This document shows positions 33,642 to 42,018 of a stretch of 64,000 bases of DNA, piece after piece (position 1 is the stretch's first letter; each line of letters starts with the position of its first letter). The stretch lies in NCBI GenBank assembly GCA_022778585.1, contig JALFTI010000002.1, forward strand, positions 1 through 64,000. The letters run 5' to 3'. The DNA comes from Pygmaiobacter massiliensis. Lineage in GTDB: Bacteria > Bacillota > Clostridia > Oscillospirales > Ruminococcaceae. Under the pieces are notes generated by a model. That model was not told where the DNA came from and ran no database searches. It saw nothing but the letters and a program-made list of their open reading frames with translations. Both the position numbers and the translations under genes were made by a program.

Positions 33642-35048
33642 TTACCAGCCAGACGCTACAGCCTGTCCCTGTACAATAGCAGACAGACCGGCGGCTACAG
33701 TTTGTACATAGCTGGAGCGAATTGCATACCGGGCTTCACCATCCACCTCAATGGCATGGCGGCGCAGACCATAGGGAATAAAACGAACAGTATGGGTTTG
33801 CGCCTTGGCGTCTTCCTCTTCAGGGGTCATGGTAAAAGTAAGGGTCAGTTCCGGCAAAATGTTTTCTGCAGGGTCCTCCATCTCGTATTCGGCCTCAAAA
33901 GAGATTAACAACTGGTAAATCTCTGAAAAGTCCCGGTCAGAAAGAGAAATTCCGTTGCACACAGCAGTGGTACCATCCAACTGAAATACATATTTATCGG
34001 TTCCGTTTTCGGTGCGCACTACGGCCTCGATTTGGGCAACCTCTTCCATGTTGGGGGCAAAGAGGTTCCGGTTCATTAATGCAAAATAGTCAGCATTCTC
34101 CCAGCCCATCTGTGCAATAGGAAGGGTGTATACCGCGTCAATACCCTCTTTACAAATATAGTAATAATCTCCGCTGCGGTTACCCAATGCCAGTCGGGTT
34201 TCCTCACCGTTGATGGTGTAATAAAGGGGGTGAACCCAGTCTCCGCTCTGATTAGTCAGCCCATAGGAGACAAGTTCTTCAGGGGTGGGCGTAAGTTGAA
34301 CAACCCGACCTGCCTGCAAAGTATTTAAACTAAAAAAGCAGGCAGTCAGGCTTCCTGTGTCAGCATATCCGGAACGCCCGTCGCTGGATGAAACGGTATA
34401 TTCCAGCAGATTTCCGGCACCATCCACAAAGGGGTGCGGCAAAAGAGAAATATCAAACCGGCCATTTTGGTTTGAAAAGTGAATCTGTTCGGGGAAAGTT
34501 TCACTCTCCGAAGTATTATTGACCAGCTCCAAACTCATATAACAGGTTACATCCTGCAAAAACAGCGAAGCATCTTCCTGGCTAAGCAAGTAAACCGGTC
34601 CATTTTCGGAAAGCCGCAAAAAATAGCCGCCCGAATCTTCATCCTGCGCCCCAATGGTCAGGTTGATGACGGTATCATCTATATAAACAATATCTACCTG
34701 GGCATGAGGACGGTCGAACCCCAAATCCTGCTCTTCTGAAATATGCAGGTTACTGGTGGCAACAATTTGTGTGCAACCTTGTGCCAGCAGATCAAAAGCC
34801 TGCTGGCTGCACGGCAGGCCGGAAAGTTCCGGACAGTGGTAAATGCCATCGGACAGGCTGACCGTATAACTGCCAGAATCATTTTTGATCTGGACCTGCG
34901 ATAGAACTGCAGCGGCCCGATCAGAAAGAGTAATGGTCACAGGGCGCCGCTCGTCAGAGATATGACCTAAAAACGAGAGAAGCCAAACCAAAACACCCAG
35001 CACGGCAAATACACATACTGCCGTAAAGAGCGGTTTATTCTGTTTCAT
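33642..35048 (-). CDS. DUF4340-type membrane-anchored extracellular protein
   Basis: A 468-residue protein with one N-terminal transmembrane helix (LFTAVCVFAVLGVLVWLLSF) and a long outside region. It looks like the DUF4340 family: YTVSLSDGIYHC, a LGFDRPHAQVDIVY block, LTIGAQDEDSGGYFLRL and VYLLSQEDASLFL. DUF4340 proteins often accompany gliding-type ABC exporters, but none is adjacent; bPH2 genes follow instead, 50 bases on. ATG 35048 has CAAGGAGGCAATTT upstream. Function unknown. Confidence 0.78.
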   Translation of the reverse strand: MKQNKPLFTAVCVFAVLGVLVWLLSFLGHISDERRPVTITLSDRAAAVLSQVQIKNDSGSYTVSLSDGIYHCPELSGLPCSQQAFDLLAQGCTQIVATSNLHISEEQDLGFDRPHAQVDIVYIDDTVINLTIGAQDEDSGGYFLRLSENGPVYLLSQEDASLFLQDVTCYMSLELVNNTSESETFPEQIHFSNQNGRFDISLLPHPFVDGAGNLLEYTVSSSDGRSGYADTGSLTACFFSLNTLQAGRVVQLTPTPEELVSYGLTNQSGDWVHPLYYTINGEETRLALGNRSGDYYYICKEGIDAVYTLPIAQMGWENADYFALMNRNLFAPNMEEVAQIEAVVRTENGTDKYVFQLDGTTAVCNGISLSDRDFSEIYQLLISFEAEYEMEDPAENILPELTLTFTMTPEEEDAKAQTHTVRFIPYGLRRHAIEVDGEARYAIRSSYVQTVAAGLSAIVQGQAVASGW

Positions 35049-35245
35049 AAATTGCCTCCTTGAATGGCAGGCGGCAGACCGCTGTGCCTGTTGGTATTAT
35101 ACAAAAAAGCAAGCCTAAAAGAAAGCCCCAACCAGCAGCAGAGAAAAGCGAAAACAAGACCTAAAGGGAAAAAATGATTTTTTGCTTGCGGAATTTGTGA
35201 AGCCAAAAGATTTTATATAAAGTTTTTGGCTTTTCAATATTTCTC

Positions 35246-35273
35246 TTGCAAAACAAAAAAAGTATGGTAAAAT
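35246..35273 (+). promoter_or_regulatory. Promoter of tRNA-Arg(CCG)
   Basis: TTGCAA and TAAAAT are separated by 16 bases, ending 45 bases before the tRNA. Confidence 0.55.
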
Positions 35274-35318
35274 ATTAAATACGCGATACGCCAATTTAGA
35301 AAGCAGCGTTATAAATAT

Positions 35319-35395
35319 GCGTCCGTAGCTCAGTTGGATAGAGCGTTCGGCTCCGACCCGGAAGGCCGCTGGTTCGAATCCAGTCGGGCGCACCA
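35319..35395 (+). tRNA. tRNA-Arg (CCG)
   Basis: A complete cloverleaf: acceptor GCGTCCG with CGGGCGC, D-arm GCTC...GAGC, anticodon stem TTCGG/CCGGA around CTCCGAC (anticodon CCG), T-arm CTGG-TTCGAAT-CCAG, and encoded CCA. Confidence 0.95.
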
Positions 35396-35435
35396 AACCG
35401 CCGCAAGCAAAACAGCTTGCGGCGGTTTTATTTTG
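35396..35435 (+). terminator. Terminator of tRNA-Arg(CCG)
   Basis: AACCGCCGCAAGC pairs with GCTTGCGGCGGTT across a six-base AAAACA loop and leads into TTTTATTTT, directly after the tRNA. Confidence 0.92.
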
Positions 35436-35587
35436 TAAATTTTGCAGTTAAAATGATCTGTTCAAAAGTTGTTTTTGATACTGCTAAGCATTTGCCGCCG
35501 AGTTTATAGAGTATTGAATCCCAAAAAATTTGCAGTATACGCACATACACAATTTTTATCTTGTGGAAGTATCTCGTGTCTAGTTTT

Positions 35588-36352
35588 TTATTTCATTTCA
35601 GGTGTAATTTCCCCCAGTTGCTCCAACCGAAAGCGAATGGCCTTTTCGGTTCTTCGATGCTGTTGAGCAAGAAGCGGTATGGTATAGCCACGACGAAAAT
35701 TATGTATAAGCATGCTTTCCTCCGCTTTAGTCCAGGGTTTTCCAGCATTGCTTAAAGATTTTTTTCCATCTTTGTTATTCAAGGTTTGAACTTCTTTTAA
35801 CAATATCCGTTTTTCAAACCCGCCTTTCTGTTCACGCTTTTCTTTTCGCAGGGTCGTTAGTTGATTCCAGGTGTACCCTCGCGCTGTTACCACAGCACCT
35901 AAAACTTCCAGTAAATCTGCTAACTCTTCCAAAGATTTATTTTGTTGATAATTTCCCACTTCTTCGTCCAACTTTTCATCCAGTAAACGCAGGTATTCCT
36001 CGTCAGAGAGAGTTTCCCGAACACAAACATTTCCATCTGTCTCGATAATCTCTGGAATGCGGTCGCGCACCAATTTGTGATAGAGTTTCTTTTGCACAAC
36101 AACAGCTGTTTTTTCAACTTTCTTCGGTCGTTCATTCTGGGTAGGGACGCTTTGTGGATAGTAGAGCGAAAAGTCCTGTTTTGGACAATTGTTTTGTCGT
36201 GCAATTTCCGAAGCCATGATATCATACAGATAACGGATATCCGAGATTTTTGAACCGGAATAAAGTTTTTTTTGAATAAACTCTGTGGGGGATTCTCCCA
36301 ATCTTTTTGCAAAAGCTGCTTCAAACTTTTGACGATTCGATAGATTATTCAT
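35588..36352 (-). CDS. MazG-like nucleotide pyrophosphohydrolase fused to a SANT/Myb-like DNA-binding domain
   Basis: A 254-residue protein of unusual architecture. Residues 1 to about 55 (FAKRLGESPTEFIQKKLYSG) are helical and unassigned. Residues about 90-165 carry YHKLVRDRIPEIIETDG, YLRLLDEKLDEEV and LEELADLLEVLGAV, the signature of the all-alpha NTP pyrophosphatase group close to MazG. The last 45 residues, PWTKAEESMLIHNFRRGYTI and RRTEKAIRFRLEQLG, look like the Myb/SANT-type helix-turn-helix seen at the end of some helicases. ATG 36352 has GGAAGGAGAAG upstream. Base composition is lower in GC than the neighbours, hinting at transfer. It lies beside a Nudix gene. Confidence 0.78.
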   Translation of the reverse strand: MNNLSNRQKFEAAFAKRLGESPTEFIQKKLYSGSKISDIRYLYDIMASEIARQNNCPKQDFSLYYPQSVPTQNERPKKVEKTAVVVQKKLYHKLVRDRIPEIIETDGNVCVRETLSDEEYLRLLDEKLDEEVGNYQQNKSLEELADLLEVLGAVVTARGYTWNQLTTLRKEKREQKGGFEKRILLKEVQTLNNKDGKKSLSNAGKPWTKAEESMLIHNFRRGYTIPLLAQQHRRTEKAIRFRLEQLGEITPEMK

Positions 36353-36416
36353 TGTACTTCTCCTTCCAGCAATGCACTACAGGAGGATAATAAAACAGAC
36401 CTTTCCCTTCGTAAAT

Positions 36417-36806
36417 TTATTTTTTGTATTCCTTACGAAGCTTATTTAATATGGTTTCATCCGCTGGGCAAAATTCATACTGGTCAATCTCACCTACGGT
36501 GATCCAGCGGATATCGTTGTGTTCCAGCTTTTGAGGCACACCTTCCCGGATAGTGGCATGGAAGAGGGTCAGATGCACCATCAGGTCGGGATATTCATGG
36601 GTTACATCCATGAACAACTCTCCAACATCCAGGGTGATTGCTAATTCCTCCTGGCACTCACGGACGAGGGCCTGCTGTTTTGTCTCGCCGGGCTCTACCT
36701 TGCCGCCTACAAACTCCCACAGCAATCCCCGGGCCTTTTGGGGCGGGCGCTGGCAGATCATAAACTTGTCTTTATCCCAAATTAGGGCCGCTACTACCTC
36801 TACCAT
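36417..36806 (-). CDS. Nudix hydrolase (MutT/8-oxo-dGTP diphosphatase-like)
   Basis: A 129-residue single-domain Nudix protein. The Nudix box GGKVEPGETKQQALVRECQEEL is nearly canonical (the glycine after EE is replaced by Ala). It opens with VVAALIWDKDKFMICQRPP and has LLWEFVGGK, as in MutT-type sanitising enzymes that hydrolyse oxidised nucleotides. ATG 36806 has AAAGGGGATGC upstream. With the neighbouring MazG-like gene it makes a pair of nucleotide-housecleaning functions, though 64 bases separate them. Confidence 0.88.
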   Translation of the reverse strand: MVEVVAALIWDKDKFMICQRPPQKARGLLWEFVGGKVEPGETKQQALVRECQEELAITLDVGELFMDVTHEYPDLMVHLTLFHATIREGVPQKLEHNDIRWITVGEIDQYEFCPADETILNKLRKEYKK

Positions 36807-37073
36807 TTGCTTGCATCCCCTTTCCTTATTTCTATTATAGGAATAATGCCTAGTTGCAGCAAGATATAGCGATCCTTTTGGGCTTTTTGCTGCAATATTA
36901 TGGCGGGCTTTGGTTACAGGCGTATATGAAAGCAGGCGCTATTGTGCAGACGCCAAACGGTTTGGTTTGTGCTGCTTGGGTTACTGAAAAATAAAAAGAA
37001 AATTGTTTCTACCAAAAGTAGTCTATAAATTCAGCCGCAGGCGAAAAACCTGCGGCCAAGTTGCTTTTAAAGT

Positions 37074-37289
37074 TTATCTATTGCAATTTTTTGAGAAACA
37101 GCATGACCCTAATGCGTTGGATAATAGCCAACCGATAAGCCCCATATATAACATGGAGTTAATGGGGCTGGAAGTAATAGCACAAGAGCCGGTGGAGCAG
37201 CCTACCAAAACATAGTACCCCAGCCCTGTCAGTGCACCCGCCAAGGTAAATAGAATGGGGCGCAGCCATTTTTTGATGCACTTCTTCAT
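37074..37289 (-). CDS. Small Cys-containing membrane protein (DUF6132-like)
   Basis: About 71 residues from ATG 37289 (or 74 from ATG 37298), with AAAGGAGA upstream. It has two transmembrane helices (ILFTLAGALTGLGYYVLVG and MLYMGLIGWLLSNAL) joined by GCSTGSCAITSSP. This arrangement resembles the DUF6132 family, small inner-membrane proteins often near rhodanese-type genes. A further CC pair is at the C-terminus. The Cys residues could bind metal or sulfur. A GC-rich hairpin (GCCGCAGG/CCTGCGGC) lies after the stop at 37033-37056 but lacks a T-run. Confidence 0.65.
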   Translation of the reverse strand: MKKCIKKWLRPILFTLAGALTGLGYYVLVGCSTGSCAITSSPINSMLYMGLIGWLLSNALGSCCFSKNCNR

Positions 37290-37480
37290 ATCAATCATTC
37301 TCCTTTTGCGTTGATTATTCAGATAAAAAGCCGGTGTACGGAATAGTTTTACAACGGAAGAGACAAAAGCTAAATGTTAGTGCCAGATTATAACTTGATG
37401 GTTCCTACTTTGTTTGTGTGTTTCACTATACAAGAAAATGAAGCTTATTTCTGTGATGAAATCACATAAGACCATGGCTT

Positions 37481-37858
37481 TTGGAGAAAGACAGGAATTT
37501 GCAGATTATTTTGTCATGTTCGCATAAAAAACAAATGGTCTTTATCTCTGAAGAGAAGGATAACCAATGCTTAATGGGTAATTTGAAGAACTTCAATGGA
37601 TTCTCGCCAATAAAAATTGCGGATTGCAAATCACAGCTATGTAAAGAGCCTAGCCAAATTTTTCTATCGCTTTTAGAGGGATGCGGCACAGAAAAAGATC
37701 GGTTAAAGGGCCTTTTTATCAAACACCAAGATGTATTGCTGTTTAGCAGGCAGAAAGAACTGCTAAAAGAAGAAAAATTCCTTAGCGTATCTGGTGTTGT
37801 AATACCCTCCGGAAACAATATAAAGGGGAAGGCAACTGGGGCTGTGGTATTGCAGTAA
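37481..37858 (+). CDS. Doubtful hypothetical ORF
   Basis: A 125-residue open frame with a TTG start and no ribosome site in front. The sequence (ILSCSHKKQMVFISEEKDN, VSGVVIPSGNNIKGKATG) matches no family I know. It lies in an A/T-richer 850-base stretch between two real genes. It could be a remnant or chance frame; the flanks 37299-37480 and 37859-38149 show nothing recognisable. Confidence 0.25.
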   Translation: MEKDRNLQIILSCSHKKQMVFISEEKDNQCLMGNLKNFNGFSPIKIADCKSQLCKEPSQIFLSLLEGCGTEKDRLKGLFIKHQDVLLFSRQKELLKEEKFLSVSGVVIPSGNNIKGKATGAVVLQ

Positions 37859-38149
37859 TAGTGTATGAAAAGTGCTGGCCAGCATAAACTGGTACTGGTA
37901 ATTTTTATTTGGGAGTTTGATGTGCTTGCAGATAAAAATTGAAAAATTCCGTTTGGGTTTTAAATAGCTGGATAAACCCAGTGCTTTCCCAGTTGTTTAA
38001 TCCTGCTTTTCAGGCAAAAATATGAGGTGCGCAGTAGGAAAATGAATAGCCGGCATGACAAAGTATGTCAACTATCCAATATTTGGGGTATTTGCTTTTC
38101 AAAATATAGCTAGGTGTGAAAAGACACTTCAGAGATTAGGAGGGCTTTT

Positions 38150-38614
38150 ATGAAAAAAATAGGATTGATCCTCTTTCCTGTCATCGCTTTGGGGGTGGGA
38201 GCTTTGGCAGGATTTCTAACCCGCCAGAGCCTCGCCACAGTTTATCCTTCGCTGGAAAAATCCATCCTGACGCCGCCGGGATGAGTGTTCCCTGTGGTGT
38301 GGACTTTGCTTTATCTGCTGATGGGAATTGGTATGGGGCTGGTGTTCGCCAAAGGCGGGCCGGAATTAACGAAAGCGGAAGCTTTTTGGGGAGTTCAATT
38401 GGCGCTGAATTTCAGCTGGAGCCTGCTGTTTTTTAATAGTGGAAATTATTTGGCCGCCCTGTTGTGCCTTATTGTTCTGTGGCTGATGATATTGGCTATG
38501 ACTGGCGCTTTCCGAACGATGAGCCGGTTGGCGGCTCGTCTTCAGGTTCCTTATCTGGTATGGGTGGCCTTTGCCGGCTATTTGAACGCGGCTGTTTGGG
38601 TGCTGAATAGGTAA
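38150..38614 (+). pseudogene. TspO/MBR-family protein interrupted by TGA at a conserved Trp
   Basis: Read through one stop, the frame encodes a 154-residue five-helix TspO (tryptophan-rich sensory protein/translocator) homologue. ATG 38150 follows AGGAGGG. Residues 1-44 end in LTPPG, then TGA (38282-38284), then VFPVVWTLLYLLMGIGMGL. In TspO proteins this position is Trp (PPGWVFPxVWxxLY), so a TGG-to-TGA change is the simplest explanation. The second part is otherwise intact (LNFSWSLLFF, AGYLNAAVWVLNR). TGA is used as a normal stop throughout the window, so recoding to Trp is unlikely. TspO binds porphyrins and related ligands in other bacteria. Confidence 0.88.
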
Positions 38615-38641
38615 AAAGGGAGAATACAAAGCTTGCTTCGA

Positions 38642-38680
38642 AAAAGCCCCGGGACTTTTTGTTGAGTCCCGGGGCTTTTC
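38642..38680 (+). terminator. Terminator between the convergent TspO and symporter genes
   Basis: AAAAGCCCCGGGACT and AGTCCCGGGGCTTTT form a 15-base stem with an eight-base loop, A-rich before and T-rich after. It can work in both directions for these convergent genes. Confidence 0.9.
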
Positions 38681-38707
38681 TTTGAGTCAGCGTTCTTTGA
38701 GTCAGCG
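38678..38707. repeat. 15-bp tandem duplication at the 3' end of the symporter gene
   Basis: TTCTTTGAGTCAGCG occurs twice in perfect tandem. The second copy contains the TGA stop of the minus-strand symporter gene, so the duplication extended the non-coding flank without altering the protein. Confidence 0.85.
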
Positions 38708-40093
38708 TTTTTTTATTTCATTTTTTTCGTAATCGCGCAGCGATTCAAGTGCTTTAGGTGCCAAAGGAAGCAGTGCCACCATATTGAAGATGGTCATTAA
38801 ACCAATGCCGATATCCCCTAAGTCCCAAACGAACTGATAGGCAGCAAGCCCACCTACAAATAGCATAACCAGTGCCAAAATTTTATACAGCGTTTGCGAA
38901 AGCCAATTGTCCCCAAACAGATAGGCTACATTCGACCGGGCATAAAATAAAATGCCCAAAAAGGTGGAAAAACTGAACAGCCACAGAATGACAGCAATAA
39001 AAATAACACCAAATTCTCCTAAGTGGTACCGCATGGCGGTCTGCAGCAGGTCCATACCTTCCAAGCCATCTGTAAGGGTTTGGGGGGTTAAAAGCATAAT
39101 CATGGCCGAACAGCTGCAGATCAGGATGGTATCAATAAAAACGCCCAGTGCCTGCAAAAGTCCGGCCTTAGCCGGGTGATTTACATCGGCTGCAGCGGCG
39201 GCGCAAGGAGCAGATCCCGAGCCGGCCTCGTTGGAAAAAAGCCCGCGTTTTGCGCCGTTCATAATTACTGCACCAAGGCCGCCGCCTGCCACTTGGCGCA
39301 GACCGAACGCCTCCGAAAAAATACGGCCAAATACACCGGGCAGCAATGCGGCATTTTTAATAATCAAAAATAAAGTTAAAAAGAAGTAGCAGGCGGCCAT
39401 AATCGGCACAATAATATCCAGCACCCGTACAGTGGCGTTTTTACGCAGCACAATAACGGCGGCAACGGCCACCAGCGCAATGGTGGACCACAAAGGAGGA
39501 ATTTGAAAAGCGTTTTTGAAGGAAGACGAGATGGAATTGCCGATGACCTGGCTGATGCCACACCAGCAAACCAAACCGGAAATTGCAAAAAGCACGGCCA
39601 GAACCGAGTGCTTGCGGCGGCTTTGCGGCCGCACAAACAGGTGGTGCAGATAGTAGGCAGGCCCGCCCCGATACCCGCCGTACAGAGGGTCCTTTTCTTT
39701 ATAAATTTGTGCCAATGTTGCTTCGATAAAAGCAGTGGAAGCACCCACCAGTGCAATAAGCCACATCCAGAACACTGCGCCGGCCCCACCGGCCGAAATG
39801 GCGGCAACCACTCCCACCAAATTGCCCATACCTACCCGGCAGGCGGTTGAAACAATCAGCGCTTGCAGGCCGGAAATACTCTCTCGTTCAGACTTTTTGT
39901 TGGTTTCCAAAGTAATGCGAACCATCTCTGGAAACAGACGAAACGGTAAAAAACGAGTGCGTATGGTGAAATATAACCCCACTGGAATTAAAAGCAATAC
40001 CAGAAAGGAAAGCCCCAAGTTGCTATTGCCTGGTAAAGGAATGGTGATGATGTCACCCCAGAGCAGATGATAGATTGCGTTAAAAATTGCCAT
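38702..40093 (-). CDS. Alanine/glycine:cation symporter (AGCS family)
   Basis: A 463-residue membrane transporter importing alanine or glycine with Na+ or H+. Family signatures are VSTACRVGMGNLVGVVAAIS, GGAGAVFWMW, ATLAQIYKEKD, YGGYRGGPAYYL and GLFSNEAGSGSAPCAAAAA. The track ORF begins at 40327; ATG 40093 is chosen for its upstream GGTGGGGAG and because MAIFNAIYHLLWGDIITIPL fits the usual N-terminus. A LysR-type regulator is transcribed divergently 130 bases away and probably controls it. Confidence 0.92.
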   Translation of the reverse strand: MAIFNAIYHLLWGDIITIPLPGNSNLGLSFLVLLLIPVGLYFTIRTRFLPFRLFPEMVRITLETNKKSERESISGLQALIVSTACRVGMGNLVGVVAAISAGGAGAVFWMWLIALVGASTAFIEATLAQIYKEKDPLYGGYRGGPAYYLHHLFVRPQSRRKHSVLAVLFAISGLVCWCGISQVIGNSISSSFKNAFQIPPLWSTIALVAVAAVIVLRKNATVRVLDIIVPIMAACYFFLTLFLIIKNAALLPGVFGRIFSEAFGLRQVAGGGLGAVIMNGAKRGLFSNEAGSGSAPCAAAAADVNHPAKAGLLQALGVFIDTILICSCSAMIMLLTPQTLTDGLEGMDLLQTAMRYHLGEFGVIFIAVILWLFSFSTFLGILFYARSNVAYLFGDNWLSQTLYKILALVMLFVGGLAAYQFVWDLGDIGIGLMTIFNMVALLPLAPKALESLRDYEKNEIKKR

Positions 40094-40222
40094 AAAACTC
40101 CCCACCATTTGGCTTATGCCGTTGATTTTCGTGTAAAACCAGTGTACCATTGAAACCACTGTTTTGTTAAGATAATAGTTTTTATAAAGGCGTTTAATTT
40201 TTTTAATAGTAGGAGCAGGCGA

Positions 40223-41122
40223 ATGGAAATTAGAATGGCATCTACCTTCCTGCGTGTAGCAGAATTGCAGAGCTTTTCCCGTGCGGCACAGCAGCTGGGG
40301 TATTCTCAAGCAGCGGTAACGGTACAAATAAAACAGCTGGAGCAGGAATTGGGGGTGCAGTTATTTGAACGGATTGGCCGGCAGATTCAACTGACTAGTC
40401 AGGGGCGGCGTTTTGTGCCCTATGCTATGGAGCTTTTAAAGGCGGCGCAGCGGGCCGAAAAGTTTAGTCGGCAAGAGGGAGAACCGCCGTCGGGAACTTT
40501 GCGGATCGGGACGGCAGAATCGCTGTTTATGAGCGTGATTGTACCTATACTTGCGCAGTTTCACAAACTTTGCCCGCAGGTAGAAACCAGCATTCACACC
40601 GGGCGCATCTCACAGCTGTTTGATATGGTGCGCCAAAATGATGTGGACCTTTTATTCTTTTTGGATAAAAAGACCGATTTTCCGGAATGGGTGAAATTGC
40701 TGGAATACCCGGAACCGATTGTGTTTGTGGCACCGGCAGATCACCCGCTGGCGGGCAGCCGCAGAATTTCTTTGAAAAAAATTTTGGACCAGCCGCTTCT
40801 GTTGACCGAGCAGGGGGTCAGTTACCGCGCAGACTTAGAGCAGGTTTTAGCGGCCAGAGATCTGGAAATGCACCCGTTTTTGGAAACCGGCAATACGGAT
40901 GTGATTGTAAACCTTTTGCTTTCCCACGGCGGGGTGTCTTTTTTGCCCCAATATGTGGTGCAGCCCTACCTGCTGGGGGGAACGCTTGCCTGTTTGGATG
41001 TAGATTGTCCCAAAATAAAAATGTGGAGCCAGTTGGTTTACCATAAAAATAAATGGGTTACCGGACAGATGCAGCAATTTATTGAGCTGGTATGTGAGCA
41101 AATGAATAAAAGGCCATGTTAA
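40223..41122 (+). CDS. LysR-family transcriptional regulator
   Basis: A 299-residue regulator with the N-terminal winged helix-turn-helix (FLRVAELQSFSRAAQQLGYSQ then AAVTVQIKQLEQELGVQLFE, residues about 5-50), a linker helix, and a co-inducer-binding domain (GTLRIGTAESLFMSVIVPIL, FVAPADHPL). It diverges from the symporter gene, the classical LysR layout for self- and neighbour control from a shared operator in 40094-40222. The ligand could be an amino acid. ATG 40223 has AGGAGCAGGCG upstream. Confidence 0.92.
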   Translation: MEIRMASTFLRVAELQSFSRAAQQLGYSQAAVTVQIKQLEQELGVQLFERIGRQIQLTSQGRRFVPYAMELLKAAQRAEKFSRQEGEPPSGTLRIGTAESLFMSVIVPILAQFHKLCPQVETSIHTGRISQLFDMVRQNDVDLLFFLDKKTDFPEWVKLLEYPEPIVFVAPADHPLAGSRRISLKKILDQPLLLTEQGVSYRADLEQVLAARDLEMHPFLETGNTDVIVNLLLSHGGVSFLPQYVVQPYLLGGTLACLDVDCPKIKMWSQLVYHKNKWVTGQMQQFIELVCEQMNKRPC

Positions 41123-41170
41123 AGCAAGAAGGTGTAAAGCATAGGCAGAAGGATATTTGCCGCAAAAGTA

Positions 41171-41216
41171 AAAAATACGGGTCGCTATGTTTGGCATAGC
41201 GGTCCGTATTTTTTGT
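41171..41216 (+). terminator. Terminator of the LysR gene (likely bidirectional)
   Basis: AAAATACGGGTCGCTATG and CATAGCGGTCCGTATTTT form a long stem (one mismatch) with a TTTGG loop, then T-rich sequence. The convergent SLOG gene ends about 60 bases further on. Confidence 0.88.
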
Positions 41217-41277
41217 ATGATGCGGTTTTTCCTAAGGAAAAGTGTTAACATGCGATAGAAAAATATTATCTATTCTA

Positions 41278-41796
41278 TTAAAACGAAAAATTACCAGGCT
41301 GAGAGGATAGGTTAATATCGCAACCGCTGATATTCCAAACCTGCAATCCGGCATGCATTGCATAGCGCATGGTATAGGCTGTGCCGCCGAAATTGCGGGT
41401 GCAATAACCAATGCAGTAAGCAGAATTATCCACAAGATGGCGGTCGCGGATCAGAAAAGCAGAACGGGAGGGGGACGAACAGCAGTAAACTACCTTATCG
41501 GCATGCTTTTCAATGTGGGCGGCACGGGCGCGCTGCTTGGGGGTCCACTTGTTTTGGTAGCCGTAGAACGGCAGAACCAGGATGACCTTTATTCGATTGT
41601 CATAGTTCCGTAAAGCCAAAAGGTTTTCCGCTGCCAGTGTGTCAAACCCAAGCGCGCCTCCAACCCCAAAATACCGCACTCCCTGGTGCAGCAATTGCTG
41701 CAGCCGAACATTTACCCGCAGCCAAATTTCCTTTTCTCTGCCGGACGGAATATCTCGATGACCGGTAAAACAACAGGTGTATTGGCGTTTGTCCAT
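41278..41796 (-). CDS. SLOG-family protein (DUF1273/YpsA-like)
   Basis: A 172-residue protein of the SLOG superfamily (Rossmann-like, related to DprA, lysine-decarboxylase-like proteins and YpsA). Recognised from CCFTGHRDIPSGREKEIW at the N-terminus, GVRYFGVGGALGFDTLAAE, VILVLPFYGYQNKWTPKQRA and the C-terminal GGTAYTMRYAMHAGLQVWNI. These proteins are thought to bind nucleotide-type ligands; the exact role is unknown. ATG 41796 is preferred over 41835 because AAAGGAGGGAGTCAA precedes it. No phage or conjugation genes are next to it. Confidence 0.85.
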   Translation of the reverse strand: MDKRQYTCCFTGHRDIPSGREKEIWLRVNVRLQQLLHQGVRYFGVGGALGFDTLAAENLLALRNYDNRIKVILVLPFYGYQNKWTPKQRARAAHIEKHADKVVYCCSSPSRSAFLIRDRHLVDNSAYCIGYCTRNFGGTAYTMRYAMHAGLQVWNISGCDINLSSQPGNFSF

Positions 41797-42018
41797 TTGA
41801 CTCCCTCCTTTTGCTGGCAATGCGAAAAAGTACACCAGTCGTAATAGTGCTTTGGCAAATAGTAAGTGGAAGCCAAACCACTACGAGAAGCTTACATAAG
41901 GCTTGCTTGGCTTTTGGGGTATGTCTGAAAGGAAATTGACGGGGATATTGCAGAAACCCGCGGCAGGGCAGGCCTTCCTTCCCGTAAATTGGGGGTGCCG
42001 CTTTGCGCGCTTTCCAAA

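Noticed and set aside
38282-38284. TGA read as Trp or selenocysteine in TspO
   Set aside because: TGA is the normal stop of many genes here (for example in the ATGA overlaps), and no SECIS-like hairpin was evident; a point mutation is simpler.
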